A DNA stretch of 29,079 nt, taken from NCBI RefSeq assembly GCF_002435945.1, contig NZ_DIXC01000081.1:1-29079 (forward strand). Direction: 5' to 3'. A program made the translations under genes and the position numbers. Below the pieces are notes generated by a model. That model worked only from the letters and a program-made list of their open reading frames with translations. It had not been told where the DNA came from and ran no database searches. Position 1 is the first letter of the stretch. Every line of letters starts with the position of its first letter. Below, in pieces: positions 1 through 7,945 of this stretch. The DNA is from Mesotoga sp. UBA6090 (GTDB lineage: Bacteria > Thermotogota > Thermotogae > Petrotogales > Kosmotogaceae).

Positions 1-83
1 GGGAATTCACTCTTGCAAAAAACATCGCTGAAGCATTGGGAAAGAAAGTTGTTTATGATCGCAAAGATTATGAAAACGATTGA
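1..83 (+). CDS. 3' end of an unidentified gene (partial)
   Basis: The window begins inside a reading frame that stays open from base 3 and ends at a TGA at 81-83, giving 26 residues. The tail AKNIAEALGKKVVYDRKDY is hydrophilic and looks like a C-terminal amphipathic helix, of the kind seen at the end of flavodoxin-fold proteins, but it is too short to assign. A weak 5-bp hairpin (80-95) follows without a T tract. Calling it coding rests on composition and on reaching the window edge, so confidence is modest. Confidence 0.45.
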   Translation, partial: EFTLAKNIAEALGKKVVYDRKDYEND

Positions 84-505
84 GGAGACTCTCAAGTGAT
101 GATGATCATACAAAACTCGTAGGAATTTTTTGCTCTGGATTTGCTGCTATCAAAGGATAACGTAGCAGAATCTGAAGGAATCTACTCGATTTCACAGATC
201 AGTCAATCTTCAGAAAAAGCCCTTTAGCAGAAGATGTTACTGTTCTAGTACTGCTGTTAAGTACTTTCAGCCTATTCTCAATCAACCACCAGATTGAAGA
301 ACGAAAGACGCGGCTCGAAAAAAGATTACTCAAATTCAGTTTGTGTTATTGCGTTCTGAATTCTTCAATAGAACTGTATAATATCATCATATGGGAGCCC
401 AAAAGTAACATTAGTCAATACTCTGAAACATTAGTTCGATAAAAAAGTCATTCTTTCATCCTTCACAAGTGTTGTCCGCGGTTTGAGATCAAGAGGTGGT
501 TCAAA
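84..505. other. Gene-free AT-rich stretch upstream of the TIR gene
   Basis: About 420 bases without a supported gene. One frame is open for roughly 90 codons (about 173-442) and is in phase with the TIR gene downstream. It has no ATG or GTG and no ribosome site, and ends at TAA 440-442, so it is not called as a gene. A possible promoter lies near 354-382. Nothing else is recognisable. Confidence 0.5.
354..382 (+). promoter_or_regulatory. Possible promoter for the TIR gene
   Basis: A perfect TATAAT -10 box lies at 377-382. With a 17-base spacer the -35 position reads TTCTGA (354-359), a weak match to TTGACA. It would leave a leader of roughly 130 bases. The -10 is seen directly; its use is inferred. 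Confidence 0.3.
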
Positions 506-520
506 ATAAAGTATAAAGTC

Positions 521-3500
521 ATGATCTCCTTCGCAGAAGAAGACTGGGAGATTGTCAGCAGATTGAAAAATGACCTGCTGAATCTTGGTTTTGATGTATG
601 GAACTATATTGATGATATTGGCGAGTTTTCGATTTTGTCACACATTGACGAGGCGATTTCTGCCGCCGACTACGTGATCGTTGCTTTGAGCAAATACTCT
701 CTGAACTCCGCATACGTAATGAAGCATGAGGCTCCTTTGGCATGTCAACTGGAAATTGAATACGGAAGACCTAGAGTAATCCCAATTCGTTTGGACGATT
801 CGAAAATTCCCCCAATGTTCATGATCAAGAATTGCATAACTTTCTCGATTTATGAGAGCGGTATGAAAAGACTTGAAAGGTTGTTGCCAAAATCTGAGAT
901 CAGCGAGAGTATTGAGAATGATTCAAACATTAATATACCTGAAGATACTGATTCGGGCTCCCCCTCCCAAGAAGTTTCAAGACTCACTGATGACTCAAAT
1001 TCGCTAGAAAGCAAATCCGAAGAAGAAACTGATAAGAAGGAAGGAAGGCAAAAGAATGAAGCGCTTTCCGGGCCAAAAGATGACGACTCAGATGAAAAGA
1101 ATAAATCCAATATAACTGAGCAGATTGATAAGGAGTTGGGGGTCCACTCTGTTCGTAACGCGATTGTCGGAGAATCCATTGAAGATGAAAATAGGAATGC
1201 TTCGGACATTGATAAGAAACGCAAATTGCAGTCCAAAAAGAAGATACAATTCAAGAAGTTGAAGAACAGCTCATCGCTTCCCACAATAAGATGTGGAGAA
1301 CCTATTTTCCTCAACAAGGGAGAGAATAGGGAGAATGAAAGAATCCCTTGGGATACGAAGAGCCTAACTGAAGAACAAAAAGAGATGGAGAGTGGAAGTT
1401 CTGAAGACAATCCACTGGTCGAGCAAGAGAAAAAGTATAGTATTGAGAATGCAGATATCCTTCAATATAACAAAGAATCGTCTATTGTCGATTCGGATAG
1501 TTTGAGTACAATACAAGAAAATGAACTGAGAGCAAAAAATACGGAAAGCGGCGTAGAAACAAAAGGATCAAAATCAGACGAGAAAGGAATTGGATCAAGA
1601 CCCCCTGAATCAGACGGATACCAAATTAGATCAAACGAACACATTACAAATTCCTCTGACAAAGAGCCTTACTCTTCTAAAGTTATGAAAGCAGAGACGC
1701 ACGAATTCTTCGTTGAAAATGATAAGAATGCGGTAATGCTCCCTTCCCCCTTAAAATCGGAAGAACTCTCCAGTAGAGAAGGAACTTCATCGACTCATTC
1801 AAATAAGGGACTTTCAAAGGAGGCAGATAACTCAACTACATTGCCCAAAAAGAAGCGCAGCAGACTTTTTCTTTTCATGCTTCTTTCTTTAGTTGCAGCG
1901 ATAATTCTGTTAATGGCAATTTCAGTATTTTCGATGCTTGTCGGCAAATCAAGAATACTATCACTTCTTTCACCTGCCAACGGATCGACTAATCAGAACC
2001 CGAACACCTTGCTTCGTTGGAAAAACCCGAATGGTTCCGTAGAATCTCTATACAACTTGTTTCTCGGAACTCAAAATGATCCTCCACTTCTGATCAGTAG
2101 GATTCCGGAAACAGAATTTTCTCCGATCCTTTGTATGGGCACAAAATACTTCTGGAGAGTCGAAGCGATAGAAGATGGAATTCCATACAAATCTAGTCCT
2201 ATATGGACGTTCGAGACTCAAAGAAATTACTCCCCATCTGTACTTGTACCAGACTTAATCGTTGTAAAAAGAGGAAGCTTCACAATGGGAAACAACTCCG
2301 ATAACTCAAATCTCCAGGAAAAACCTGTTCATGAAGTACGCATCCTCTATGATTTTTTCATCGGCAAGTATGAGGTTACTTTCGGTCAGTACGAGAAATA
2401 CTGTAGTGCCACGGGCAGCAAGTTACCCGATGATTCGAATTTTGGAATGGGCGATAAACCAATAATAAACGTTAGTTGGTGGGATGCAGTTGCTTATTGC
2501 AATTGGCTAAGTGACACAGAACATCTGCCGAGAGCTTATGATGAGAGTGGGAGTCTTATTGACAAAGAAGGGAATGTGACTGGAGACTTATCCAAAGTCG
2601 CTGGTTACAGACTGCCAACCGAAGCAGAATGGGAGTATGCTGCAACTGGTGGTAATAACTCTCAGGAGTACCTTTATTCAGGCGGTAACAATGCTAATCT
2701 TGTAGCATGGTATGAACTAAACTCCACATTCAAGACGAATCCAGTTGGTTCTAAATTCCCGAATGAGCTGGGAATACACGATATGTCTGGAAACGTTTGG
2801 GAGTGGTGTACAGATTGGTACGCTAGCTATTCTTCCGAGCAACAGACAAACCCATATTCTTCTGACAGGACAAATGGCAAAGTATACAGAGGAGGAAGTT
2901 GGGACAGTTCTGAACTTGAGATCATGTCTACATATAGAGAGGGTATAGGATCTCTATACAAGAGCATCTATTTGGGCTTTAGAGTTGCAAAAACAGTTAC
3001 TGAAATTGACACAACTCCAAACACGCCTCCCGATATTCCCAGCAAGCCATTCCCACATGATGGAAGCCAAGATATTTCGACTGATGTGGAGCTTTCATGG
3101 AACTGCTCTGACAACGAAGACGACCGTATGCTCAAGTATAAGCTGTATCTAGACACTGAACCAGTACCACAGACCTTGATGAAAGTAGACCTCAAAGAAA
3201 GCAAATCCAAGATTGGAAATCTTGAATATGACAAGAAATATTTCTGGCGCGTTATTGCAATTGATTCTTCGGGAGCGCTATCTCCTGGACCAGTTTGGAG
3301 CTTTAAGACTACATTGCCTTTTCCTCAAGAACCAAAAGCCATATATCCTTTACCAAATTCGGAGGACATCAAGTCTGGCACTTTGCTACTTAGATGGGAA
3401 GCTTCTGAAGAAAGTGCTTCCTATTTTGTTGAGTTTGATGAACAGCGCTATGGTCCAACGAAAGACAACTTTCTCAGCGTCTCAGCTCCCGCACGAGGTA

Positions 3501-5221
3501 AATCATATTTCTGGAAAGTTATTGCAATAAACGAATGGGGGAAGAAGGCAGAAAGCGATCAATATTCTTTTGTCACAAAACCTAACGAAAACCCTGAAAT
3601 CGAACAGTTGTTTCCCGAAAACAATAGCATTGCTTCATCAAAAGCAGGTATTGTGCTGAAATGGATTTCCAAGGACGAAGATGATGATAGTCTAACCTAC
3701 AAAGTCTATTTTGGAGAAACATCAGATCCACCATTAGTCGCGACTGTTACGACAGAACAATGGATTCCTGAGTCTTTGGAGTGGGGAAGGACCTACTTCT
3801 GGAGATTAGAGGCATTGGATGGCCAAGGCGGATCAGTAAGAAGTGAATCCAGAAGTTTTAGCATTTGCTCTCTAAAGGACTATGAATCTTCAAACAATGT
3901 TCCGAAGACCGAGCGTGTGGAGAGGGGTTCTTTCGAAATGGGAGACTATTCTGCAACGGGTTTTGATCGTGAGAAACCACTTCATACTATTATCCTCAAT
4001 TATGACTTCTGTATTGGCAAATACGAAATCACTTTCGAAGAATATGACGCTTTTTGCAGCGCAACTAGTAGAAAAGGTCCGGGCGATGAAGGTTGGGGAA
4101 GAGGAAGCAGGCCAGTAGTAAACGTAAGTTGGAACGATGCGATAGCTTACTGCAACTGGCTTAGCGAGAAGGAAAAGCTTCCCAAAGCGTATGATAGTAA
4201 CGGGAATCTCTTGGACAAAGACGGAAGGATAACAACGGACCCATTGAAGGTGGTCGGATATAGACTCCCCACTGAAGCAGAATGGGAATTTGCGGCTAAA
4301 GGTGGACATTCTGAAAATGTGTACAAATATTCTGGAAGTGATGACATAAATGAAGTTGCTTGGTATTACTCGAATTCATTCGGAATGACTCATGAAGTTG
4401 GCAGGAAAGATCCTAACGACTTGGGCCTCTACGACATGTCAGGAAATGTTTGGGAGTGGTGTTCTGATTGGTATCATGATGACTATTACAGCAGGAGCCC
4501 AAAAGAAAATCCTTATGACAATGAAGCAAGCTTTTCTCGCGTTGTAAGAGGTGGAGGCTTTTCTGACAGCGAGAACTATCTACGAAATGAATCTCGGTTC
4601 TATTACTACGTTAATACATCATCCAAAGAGCTTGGATTCAGGATTTCCAGAACAATATTTGAAGAAGCAAGTGAATATTCGAGCCCAGATGAAATTGAAC
4701 TAATATCTCCAAAAGATAAGGAAGTACCCTCTGAGAATGCTCAAGAGGTAGGTCAAGAGACCGTTCTTGCGGAATGGATAGAAGTCTCTTCTGACGAGCT
4801 GTGCTACGAAGTACCTTCAGCCTGGTTCGATGATACAGAGGGGTACAGACTTCAATTGGAGGGCGATGAGAATTCGAAGCCGGTAAGCAGATGGTTTGAT
4901 GCTGAACCCGGCTCAGAGAACATCTTCTTCGTCATCGCTAGAGTGAAACCGGAGTTCCTTGAGAAGGAAGAAGAGGAAACAAGACTCAACATGGAAGTTG
5001 TTGAAGAATTCGAAAGACTCATCGCCGGGAAGCCGGGAATATGGATAGAGCTTACAGCTCCGCAATGGAATGTTGAGAGATCTATCTACTCTCACGTCTA
5101 CGAACCGGGAGATGATGGATACTGCCTTTCAGTCGGTTTTGCTGCGAAGGCAGGGTTCTGGAGTCAGTACGAGCCTGTACTGGAAAGAATAATGGAAACG
5201 TTAAGATACTGCGCAAACTGA
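521..5221 (+). CDS. TIR-domain transmembrane protein with two FGE/SUMF1-fold exterior domains
   Basis: Multi-domain protein of 1566 residues. Residues 1-125 are a TIR domain (ISFAEEDWE box at the start, LSKYSLNSAYV helix, E70 as candidate NADase glutamate). Residues 125-445 are acidic, Ser-rich and probably disordered. KKKRSR precedes one transmembrane helix at about 449-475, so the TIR should be cytoplasmic and the rest exterior. Outside come four fibronectin-III-like repeats, each with a YFWR/KV/L signature: one at 478-570 and three at 830-1115. Two FGE/SUMF1-fold domains lie at 575-825 and 1125-1380, each with GSFxMG, GYRLPTEAEWE, DMSGNVWEWC and GFR motifs. A C-terminal domain (about 1405-1566) is unrecognised. 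Neither FGE domain has the catalytic cysteines after RGGS/G, suggesting binding rather than catalysis. The two FGE domains share an unusual insert (AYDxxGxLxDKxG), pointing to internal duplication. The start is uncertain: GAGGTGG at 493-499 is too far from ATG 521 but well placed for an ATA at 506, which would complete the TIR first strand (KYKVMISFA). Confidence 0.88.
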   Translation: MISFAEEDWEIVSRLKNDLLNLGFDVWNYIDDIGEFSILSHIDEAISAADYVIVALSKYSLNSAYVMKHEAPLACQLEIEYGRPRVIPIRLDDSKIPPMFMIKNCITFSIYESGMKRLERLLPKSEISESIENDSNINIPEDTDSGSPSQEVSRLTDDSNSLESKSEEETDKKEGRQKNEALSGPKDDDSDEKNKSNITEQIDKELGVHSVRNAIVGESIEDENRNASDIDKKRKLQSKKKIQFKKLKNSSSLPTIRCGEPIFLNKGENRENERIPWDTKSLTEEQKEMESGSSEDNPLVEQEKKYSIENADILQYNKESSIVDSDSLSTIQENELRAKNTESGVETKGSKSDEKGIGSRPPESDGYQIRSNEHITNSSDKEPYSSKVMKAETHEFFVENDKNAVMLPSPLKSEELSSREGTSSTHSNKGLSKEADNSTTLPKKKRSRLFLFMLLSLVAAIILLMAISVFSMLVGKSRILSLLSPANGSTNQNPNTLLRWKNPNGSVESLYNLFLGTQNDPPLLISRIPETEFSPILCMGTKYFWRVEAIEDGIPYKSSPIWTFETQRNYSPSVLVPDLIVVKRGSFTMGNNSDNSNLQEKPVHEVRILYDFFIGKYEVTFGQYEKYCSATGSKLPDDSNFGMGDKPIINVSWWDAVAYCNWLSDTEHLPRAYDESGSLIDKEGNVTGDLSKVAGYRLPTEAEWEYAATGGNNSQEYLYSGGNNANLVAWYELNSTFKTNPVGSKFPNELGIHDMSGNVWEWCTDWYASYSSEQQTNPYSSDRTNGKVYRGGSWDSSELEIMSTYREGIGSLYKSIYLGFRVAKTVTEIDTTPNTPPDIPSKPFPHDGSQDISTDVELSWNCSDNEDDRMLKYKLYLDTEPVPQTLMKVDLKESKSKIGNLEYDKKYFWRVIAIDSSGALSPGPVWSFKTTLPFPQEPKAIYPLPNSEDIKSGTLLLRWEASEESASYFVEFDEQRYGPTKDNFLSVSAPARGKSYFWKVIAINEWGKKAESDQYSFVTKPNENPEIEQLFPENNSIASSKAGIVLKWISKDEDDDSLTYKVYFGETSDPPLVATVTTEQWIPESLEWGRTYFWRLEALDGQGGSVRSESRSFSICSLKDYESSNNVPKTERVERGSFEMGDYSATGFDREKPLHTIILNYDFCIGKYEITFEEYDAFCSATSRKGPGDEGWGRGSRPVVNVSWNDAIAYCNWLSEKEKLPKAYDSNGNLLDKDGRITTDPLKVVGYRLPTEAEWEFAAKGGHSENVYKYSGSDDINEVAWYYSNSFGMTHEVGRKDPNDLGLYDMSGNVWEWCSDWYHDDYYSRSPKENPYDNEASFSRVVRGGGFSDSENYLRNESRFYYYVNTSSKELGFRISRTIFEEASEYSSPDEIELISPKDKEVPSENAQEVGQETVLAEWIEVSSDELCYEVPSAWFDDTEGYRLQLEGDENSKPVSRWFDAEPGSENIFFVIARVKPEFLEKEEEETRLNMEVVEEFERLIAGKPGIWIELTAPQWNVERSIYSHVYEPGDDGYCLSVGFAAKAGFWSQYEPVLERIMETLRYCAN

Positions 5222-5251
5222 ACCGACTATCAGAGCAAGACATTCAAAAAC

Positions 5252-5279
5252 ACCGGCAAATGTATTTACCTTTGCCGGT
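5252..5279 (+). terminator. Hairpin after the TIR gene
   Basis: A perfect 9-bp inverted repeat, ACCGGCAAA (5252-5260) and TTTGCCGGT (5271-5279) with a 10-base loop, begins 31 bases after the stop. The expected T tract is missing, so it may act as a weak terminator or as an RNA 3' end stabiliser. Confidence 0.5.
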
Positions 5280-5461
5280 TACTCCTGCGAATAGTTGCTG
5301 CAATATTTAATCATCGAAGACCGAGAGGTCATTTCTGGTGAATGCATTCTTTTGGACGCGATCGAAATATTGTTCCATTCTCTGAATCCAATGTCTGTAG
5401 TTATTATCACTGCCATTTTCTCAGCGAGACTTAGATCAATTAGAAGAGTCTTCGTGAGAGA
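5279..5461 (-). pseudogene. Degenerate IstB-like (IS21 helper ATPase) remnant
   Basis: On the minus strand the frame stays open for about 60 codons directly after the hydrolase TAG stop (5462-5464) and in the same phase, ending at TAA 5279-5281. It contains LAEKMAVIITTDIGFREWNN, matching the conserved IstB pattern L-S-x-x-Y/E-x-x-S/A-x-I-I-T-T-N/D-x-x-F-x-E-W. The rest of the C-terminal IstB domain (DRLxHH) is not recognisable, and there is no start codon in context. It is best read as a decayed piece of an IS21-family element. The assignment rests on one motif seen by eye. Confidence 0.4.
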
Positions 5462-6250
5462 CTATCCTTCTTCAAGCTCGGCTTCTACAATCCTGTAGAA
5501 CTCTTCTCTGGCATGTATTTCCATCCAGGGCATGTGGCCGCATCTTTCCAGAAGCCTGAACTTGAAAACTTTGATTATCCTTGAAAGCGGGATCTCAACA
5601 CCCTCTGCAGGATGGGGGTCGAAATCGCCATGGACTGCAAGGACGGGACAGCGAATTTTCTTGCCACTCTCGAGAAGCTCTCCGCTGCTTCTCATCTCTG
5701 AGGCCTCAGTCCAAACGCTCTTGTATATCTCTGCATTGATATTGACTTCTACTCTTTCTGCATCTTCTAGAAGATAAAAGTGGTCTGTCTTTGCCAGGAG
5801 TTTTCTGAATTCAGATAGTGCTTCTCTATCTTTGAGTTCTGCATTGCTCAAGAGGCGAATGAGCTCTTCCACTCTAGCCTTTTCTTTTGCGTCAAGACGG
5901 TTCAAGCGAGTATTCATAATACCGGAAGCGTAGTGCTGTTCGAAAGGACCGCTGCTTATGAGTATTATCCTATCCACAAGATCGCTATACTTTGCCGCAA
6001 ACAAGAAGACGAGCCACGCTCCCCAAGAATGCCCCAAAAGAATAACCGGAGGACGGCAATACTTCTCTATAGTCTCCCTCAATTCCTCTATTTGTCCTGA
6101 TACTGTCTTCTTTGTCTGATAAGGCTCTAGAACTCCCCGCTTCTTTCCAAGCTCTCTAGCAAGAGGCGCGACTCCTCCGGCCGCTCCCGGCCCTCCGTGG
6201 GCAACTATAACTTTGAATGGAGGATCACCGTACATTCTGAGATTATTCAT
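5462..6250 (-). CDS. Alpha/beta hydrolase (proline iminopeptidase-like)
   Basis: Predicted cytoplasmic serine hydrolase of 262 residues. The HGGPG oxyanion loop lies at 18-22, the nucleophile elbow GHSWG at 73-77 (Ser75), the acid is probably in HGDFDPHP (about 207-214), and the catalytic His is in CGHMPW (about H239). HGGPG with GHSWG is typical of the proline iminopeptidase/S33 branch, but many members are general esterases, so the substrate is unknown. The start is the ATG at 6250 because a GGAGG lies 8 bases upstream; an upstream in-frame ATG at 6340 would add 30 residues but has no ribosome site. The gene is convergent with the TIR gene and stands alone in a gene-poor area. Confidence 0.85.
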   Translation of the reverse strand: MNNLRMYGDPPFKVIVAHGGPGAAGGVAPLARELGKKRGVLEPYQTKKTVSGQIEELRETIEKYCRPPVILLGHSWGAWLVFLFAAKYSDLVDRIILISSGPFEQHYASGIMNTRLNRLDAKEKARVEELIRLLSNAELKDREALSEFRKLLAKTDHFYLLEDAERVEVNINAEIYKSVWTEASEMRSSGELLESGKKIRCPVLAVHGDFDPHPAEGVEIPLSRIIKVFKFRLLERCGHMPWMEIHAREEFYRIVEAELEEG

Positions 6251-6925
6251 TTTTTTCGCCTCCAGTTTGGAGTGTTCTTCTCTGCGCTTTGCAGTTACCT
6301 CTCTTTCACTGCTGTATTCTACTCCTCCTTCGACCGACATGATACTGGCGTTATATTAACTCAACTTTGACAGCAAGGAATCTGAAGATAGCCAAACTAG
6401 CTAGATAATTGAAAGAAAAAGAGACGTTCCACCACAATAATCTTTTCTGCAACCTCACAGACGTATTCTTCACCGGCAGAAGGAAAGGATGTTATCAATC
6501 TCTTTGCCCTAGGGCATTATCAATATGATTCACTGCTTACTATGCTATATCAGCAGATAGGATGATGCTCCCATCCTTGCCCCCAAAAAAATCTCACTTA
6601 GATCTCAACCATTTATTTCATACCAGTTCCATCGCTCTTTCTTTTCATTCGCTGAAGTCTAAAAACTGACAGGCAAACAGCGTGAAATCCTTTCCAAGCT
6701 TGAAGTAAAAGCGTGTCCAACCTACTTCGAAACCTGGCTTAACAGCTAGTAACACGCTCACAATCTTCACAAGCCCCATAACCCTTTCTGGGAGATGAAC
6801 TCATGCGTTTTGCTAATCAATGTAATGACGAGCCCTTGGAAATAGTCTGCTTCAAGAGTCCAAAGTATGAAGCTGAGGTCACAGGAAGGAGTTTCATTAA
6901 TGATCAGACCAAGAAAAGGAAGCTC
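6251..6925. other. Gene-poor intergenic region with dispersed repeat copy 1
   Basis: About 675 bases lie between the hydrolase start and the dprA-like stop. They contain the first copy of an 87-bp dispersed repeat (6357-6443). A 44-codon minus-strand frame (6645-6779) has a protein-like composition but no confirming feature. No convincing gene is seen. Confidence 0.5.
6357..6443 (+). repeat. 87-bp dispersed repeat, copy 1
   Basis: It aligns without gaps to 11385-11471 (same orientation), 65 of 87 bases identical by hand count. The first 20 bases (TAACTCAACTTTGACAGCAA) are identical, and AGAGACGT.CCACCACAA near the end is nearly so; the middle is diverged. Substitutions do not favour third codon positions in the shared open frame, so it is probably not coding. 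It may be the end of a decayed insertion sequence or a small non-autonomous element. Confidence 0.65.
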
Positions 6926-7945
6926 TCAGAACCAAAGCGGAAGTTGTTTCACATTTTGACCATTGAACGGCTCCTCTTCACTGTCTCTTTCGATCATGCC
7001 GGATAACAGTTGGTATATGTCGGGCTCCCGGGAGATCATATCAATGTCAAGCGGTATCCCGCTCATATCTATTAGTTTTGCGTTTCCTCTTTCTTCCTTA
7101 CCGAGGTCAAGCACAAACAGTGCGCAGTAATTCTTTTCAATGCATTCTGTAGCCCCTGACCAAGTCCCACCCTTTTCCAGATCACTTCGCACAACTACGC
7201 CATAGTCGGAAAGCGAATAGATATATTTGTTTCTGTCCATGGCCTTCCAGACCGTGAATCTTTCCCAGGGAGGAAAGGCCGACAGCAATACGAGACGACC
7301 ATCCCTAACAAATCTGGAGATCTCATCCTTTCTTATGAAACTCTTGAGAGAATCAGCTACAATACCGGCAGCAAGACCTCCGTTCTGAAGCGATCCCATC
7401 ATAGCGTGCATGTCAACACCTTTTGCAGCACCGGAAACTACTGTTACACCTGACTGGGCACATTTTTCTCCCAAGAGATGAGCTTGATCAAGCAAAGATT
7501 GAGAGGTTTTTCTGGAACCTACGATTGAAACCGCCTTATTGTTTAGTATTGAAAGGTCTCCCGCATAAAAAATCAATGGCGGTGCAAGATGCTTGAGCTT
7601 ATCCAGCAGTTTGCTAGGGTACTCCGGTTCTGCACGCGATATCGCACGAATGCCTTTTTCTTCGAGATTCGAAAGCTCAATCGCGAGAGAGTGCTTCCTA
7701 CTCAAAAGGCCAGCTATAAGCTTCGCAGATTTTTCGTCTATCTCAAGCTGCTCGCCAATTTCCGCTTCACTAAGCTCCAGGAGCTTGGAAGGCCTCGAAA
7801 GCGGAGAAGAGGCAATGCGCCTGGCAAGGTTGTTAAAGTTCTTCAAGTTGAGAGGTTTGAGATCGTTGTTCCGCTCTGCATCAAATCTGATTGTAAGGAG
7901 CATTATCGAATGCCTGTCGGATATGTAATCATGACTCGTCGTCAT
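6926..7945 (-). CDS. DprA/Smf-like Rossmann-fold protein linked to RecQ-PRTase
   Basis: DprA/Smf family protein of about 339 residues. The N-terminal part (about 30-95) is helical and SAM/HhH-like. The Rossmann core has IVGSRKTS (about 141-148) and SGAAKGVDMHAM (about 171-182), matching the SGxAxGID signature. Instead of the canonical competence-DprA RNRIIAGLS...SGSLITA stretch it has AMDRNKYIYSLSDYG followed by KGGTWSGATE, a divergent form. No C-terminal winged helix is evident. The start is the ATG at 7945 because AAGGTGG lies 5 bases upstream; starts at 7948 and 7993 are alternatives. It overlaps the 3' end of the recQ-like gene by 17 bases, so the two are probably translationally coupled. 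DprA proteins bind ssDNA and load RecA; the RecQ partner suggests a DNA-sensing or repair/defence role here, which is inference. Confidence 0.8.
   Translation of the reverse strand: MTTSHDYISDRHSIMLLTIRFDAERNNDLKPLNLKNFNNLARRIASSPLSRPSKLLELSEAEIGEQLEIDEKSAKLIAGLLSRKHSLAIELSNLEEKGIRAISRAEPEYPSKLLDKLKHLAPPLIFYAGDLSILNNKAVSIVGSRKTSQSLLDQAHLLGEKCAQSGVTVVSGAAKGVDMHAMMGSLQNGGLAAGIVADSLKSFIRKDEISRFVRDGRLVLLSAFPPWERFTVWKAMDRNKYIYSLSDYGVVVRSDLEKGGTWSGATECIEKNYCALFVLDLGKEERGNAKLIDMSGIPLDIDMISREPDIYQLLSGMIERDSEEEPFNGQNVKQLPLWF

Noticed and set aside
173..442. Ninety-codon open frame with a hydrophobic stretch, in phase with the TIR gene
   Set aside because: No ATG or GTG start, no ribosome site, and it is closed by TAA before the TIR gene; a frame of this length is expected by chance in DNA of this size.
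521..5221. FGE-fold protein as the variable target of a diversity-generating retroelement
   Set aside because: DGR targets often have this fold, but no reverse transcriptase or template repeat is present in the window.
6645..6779. 44-codon minus-strand frame starting at an ATG, protein-like composition
   Set aside because: Short, no recognisable family, only a weak AGAAAGGG before the start, and in otherwise gene-free DNA.
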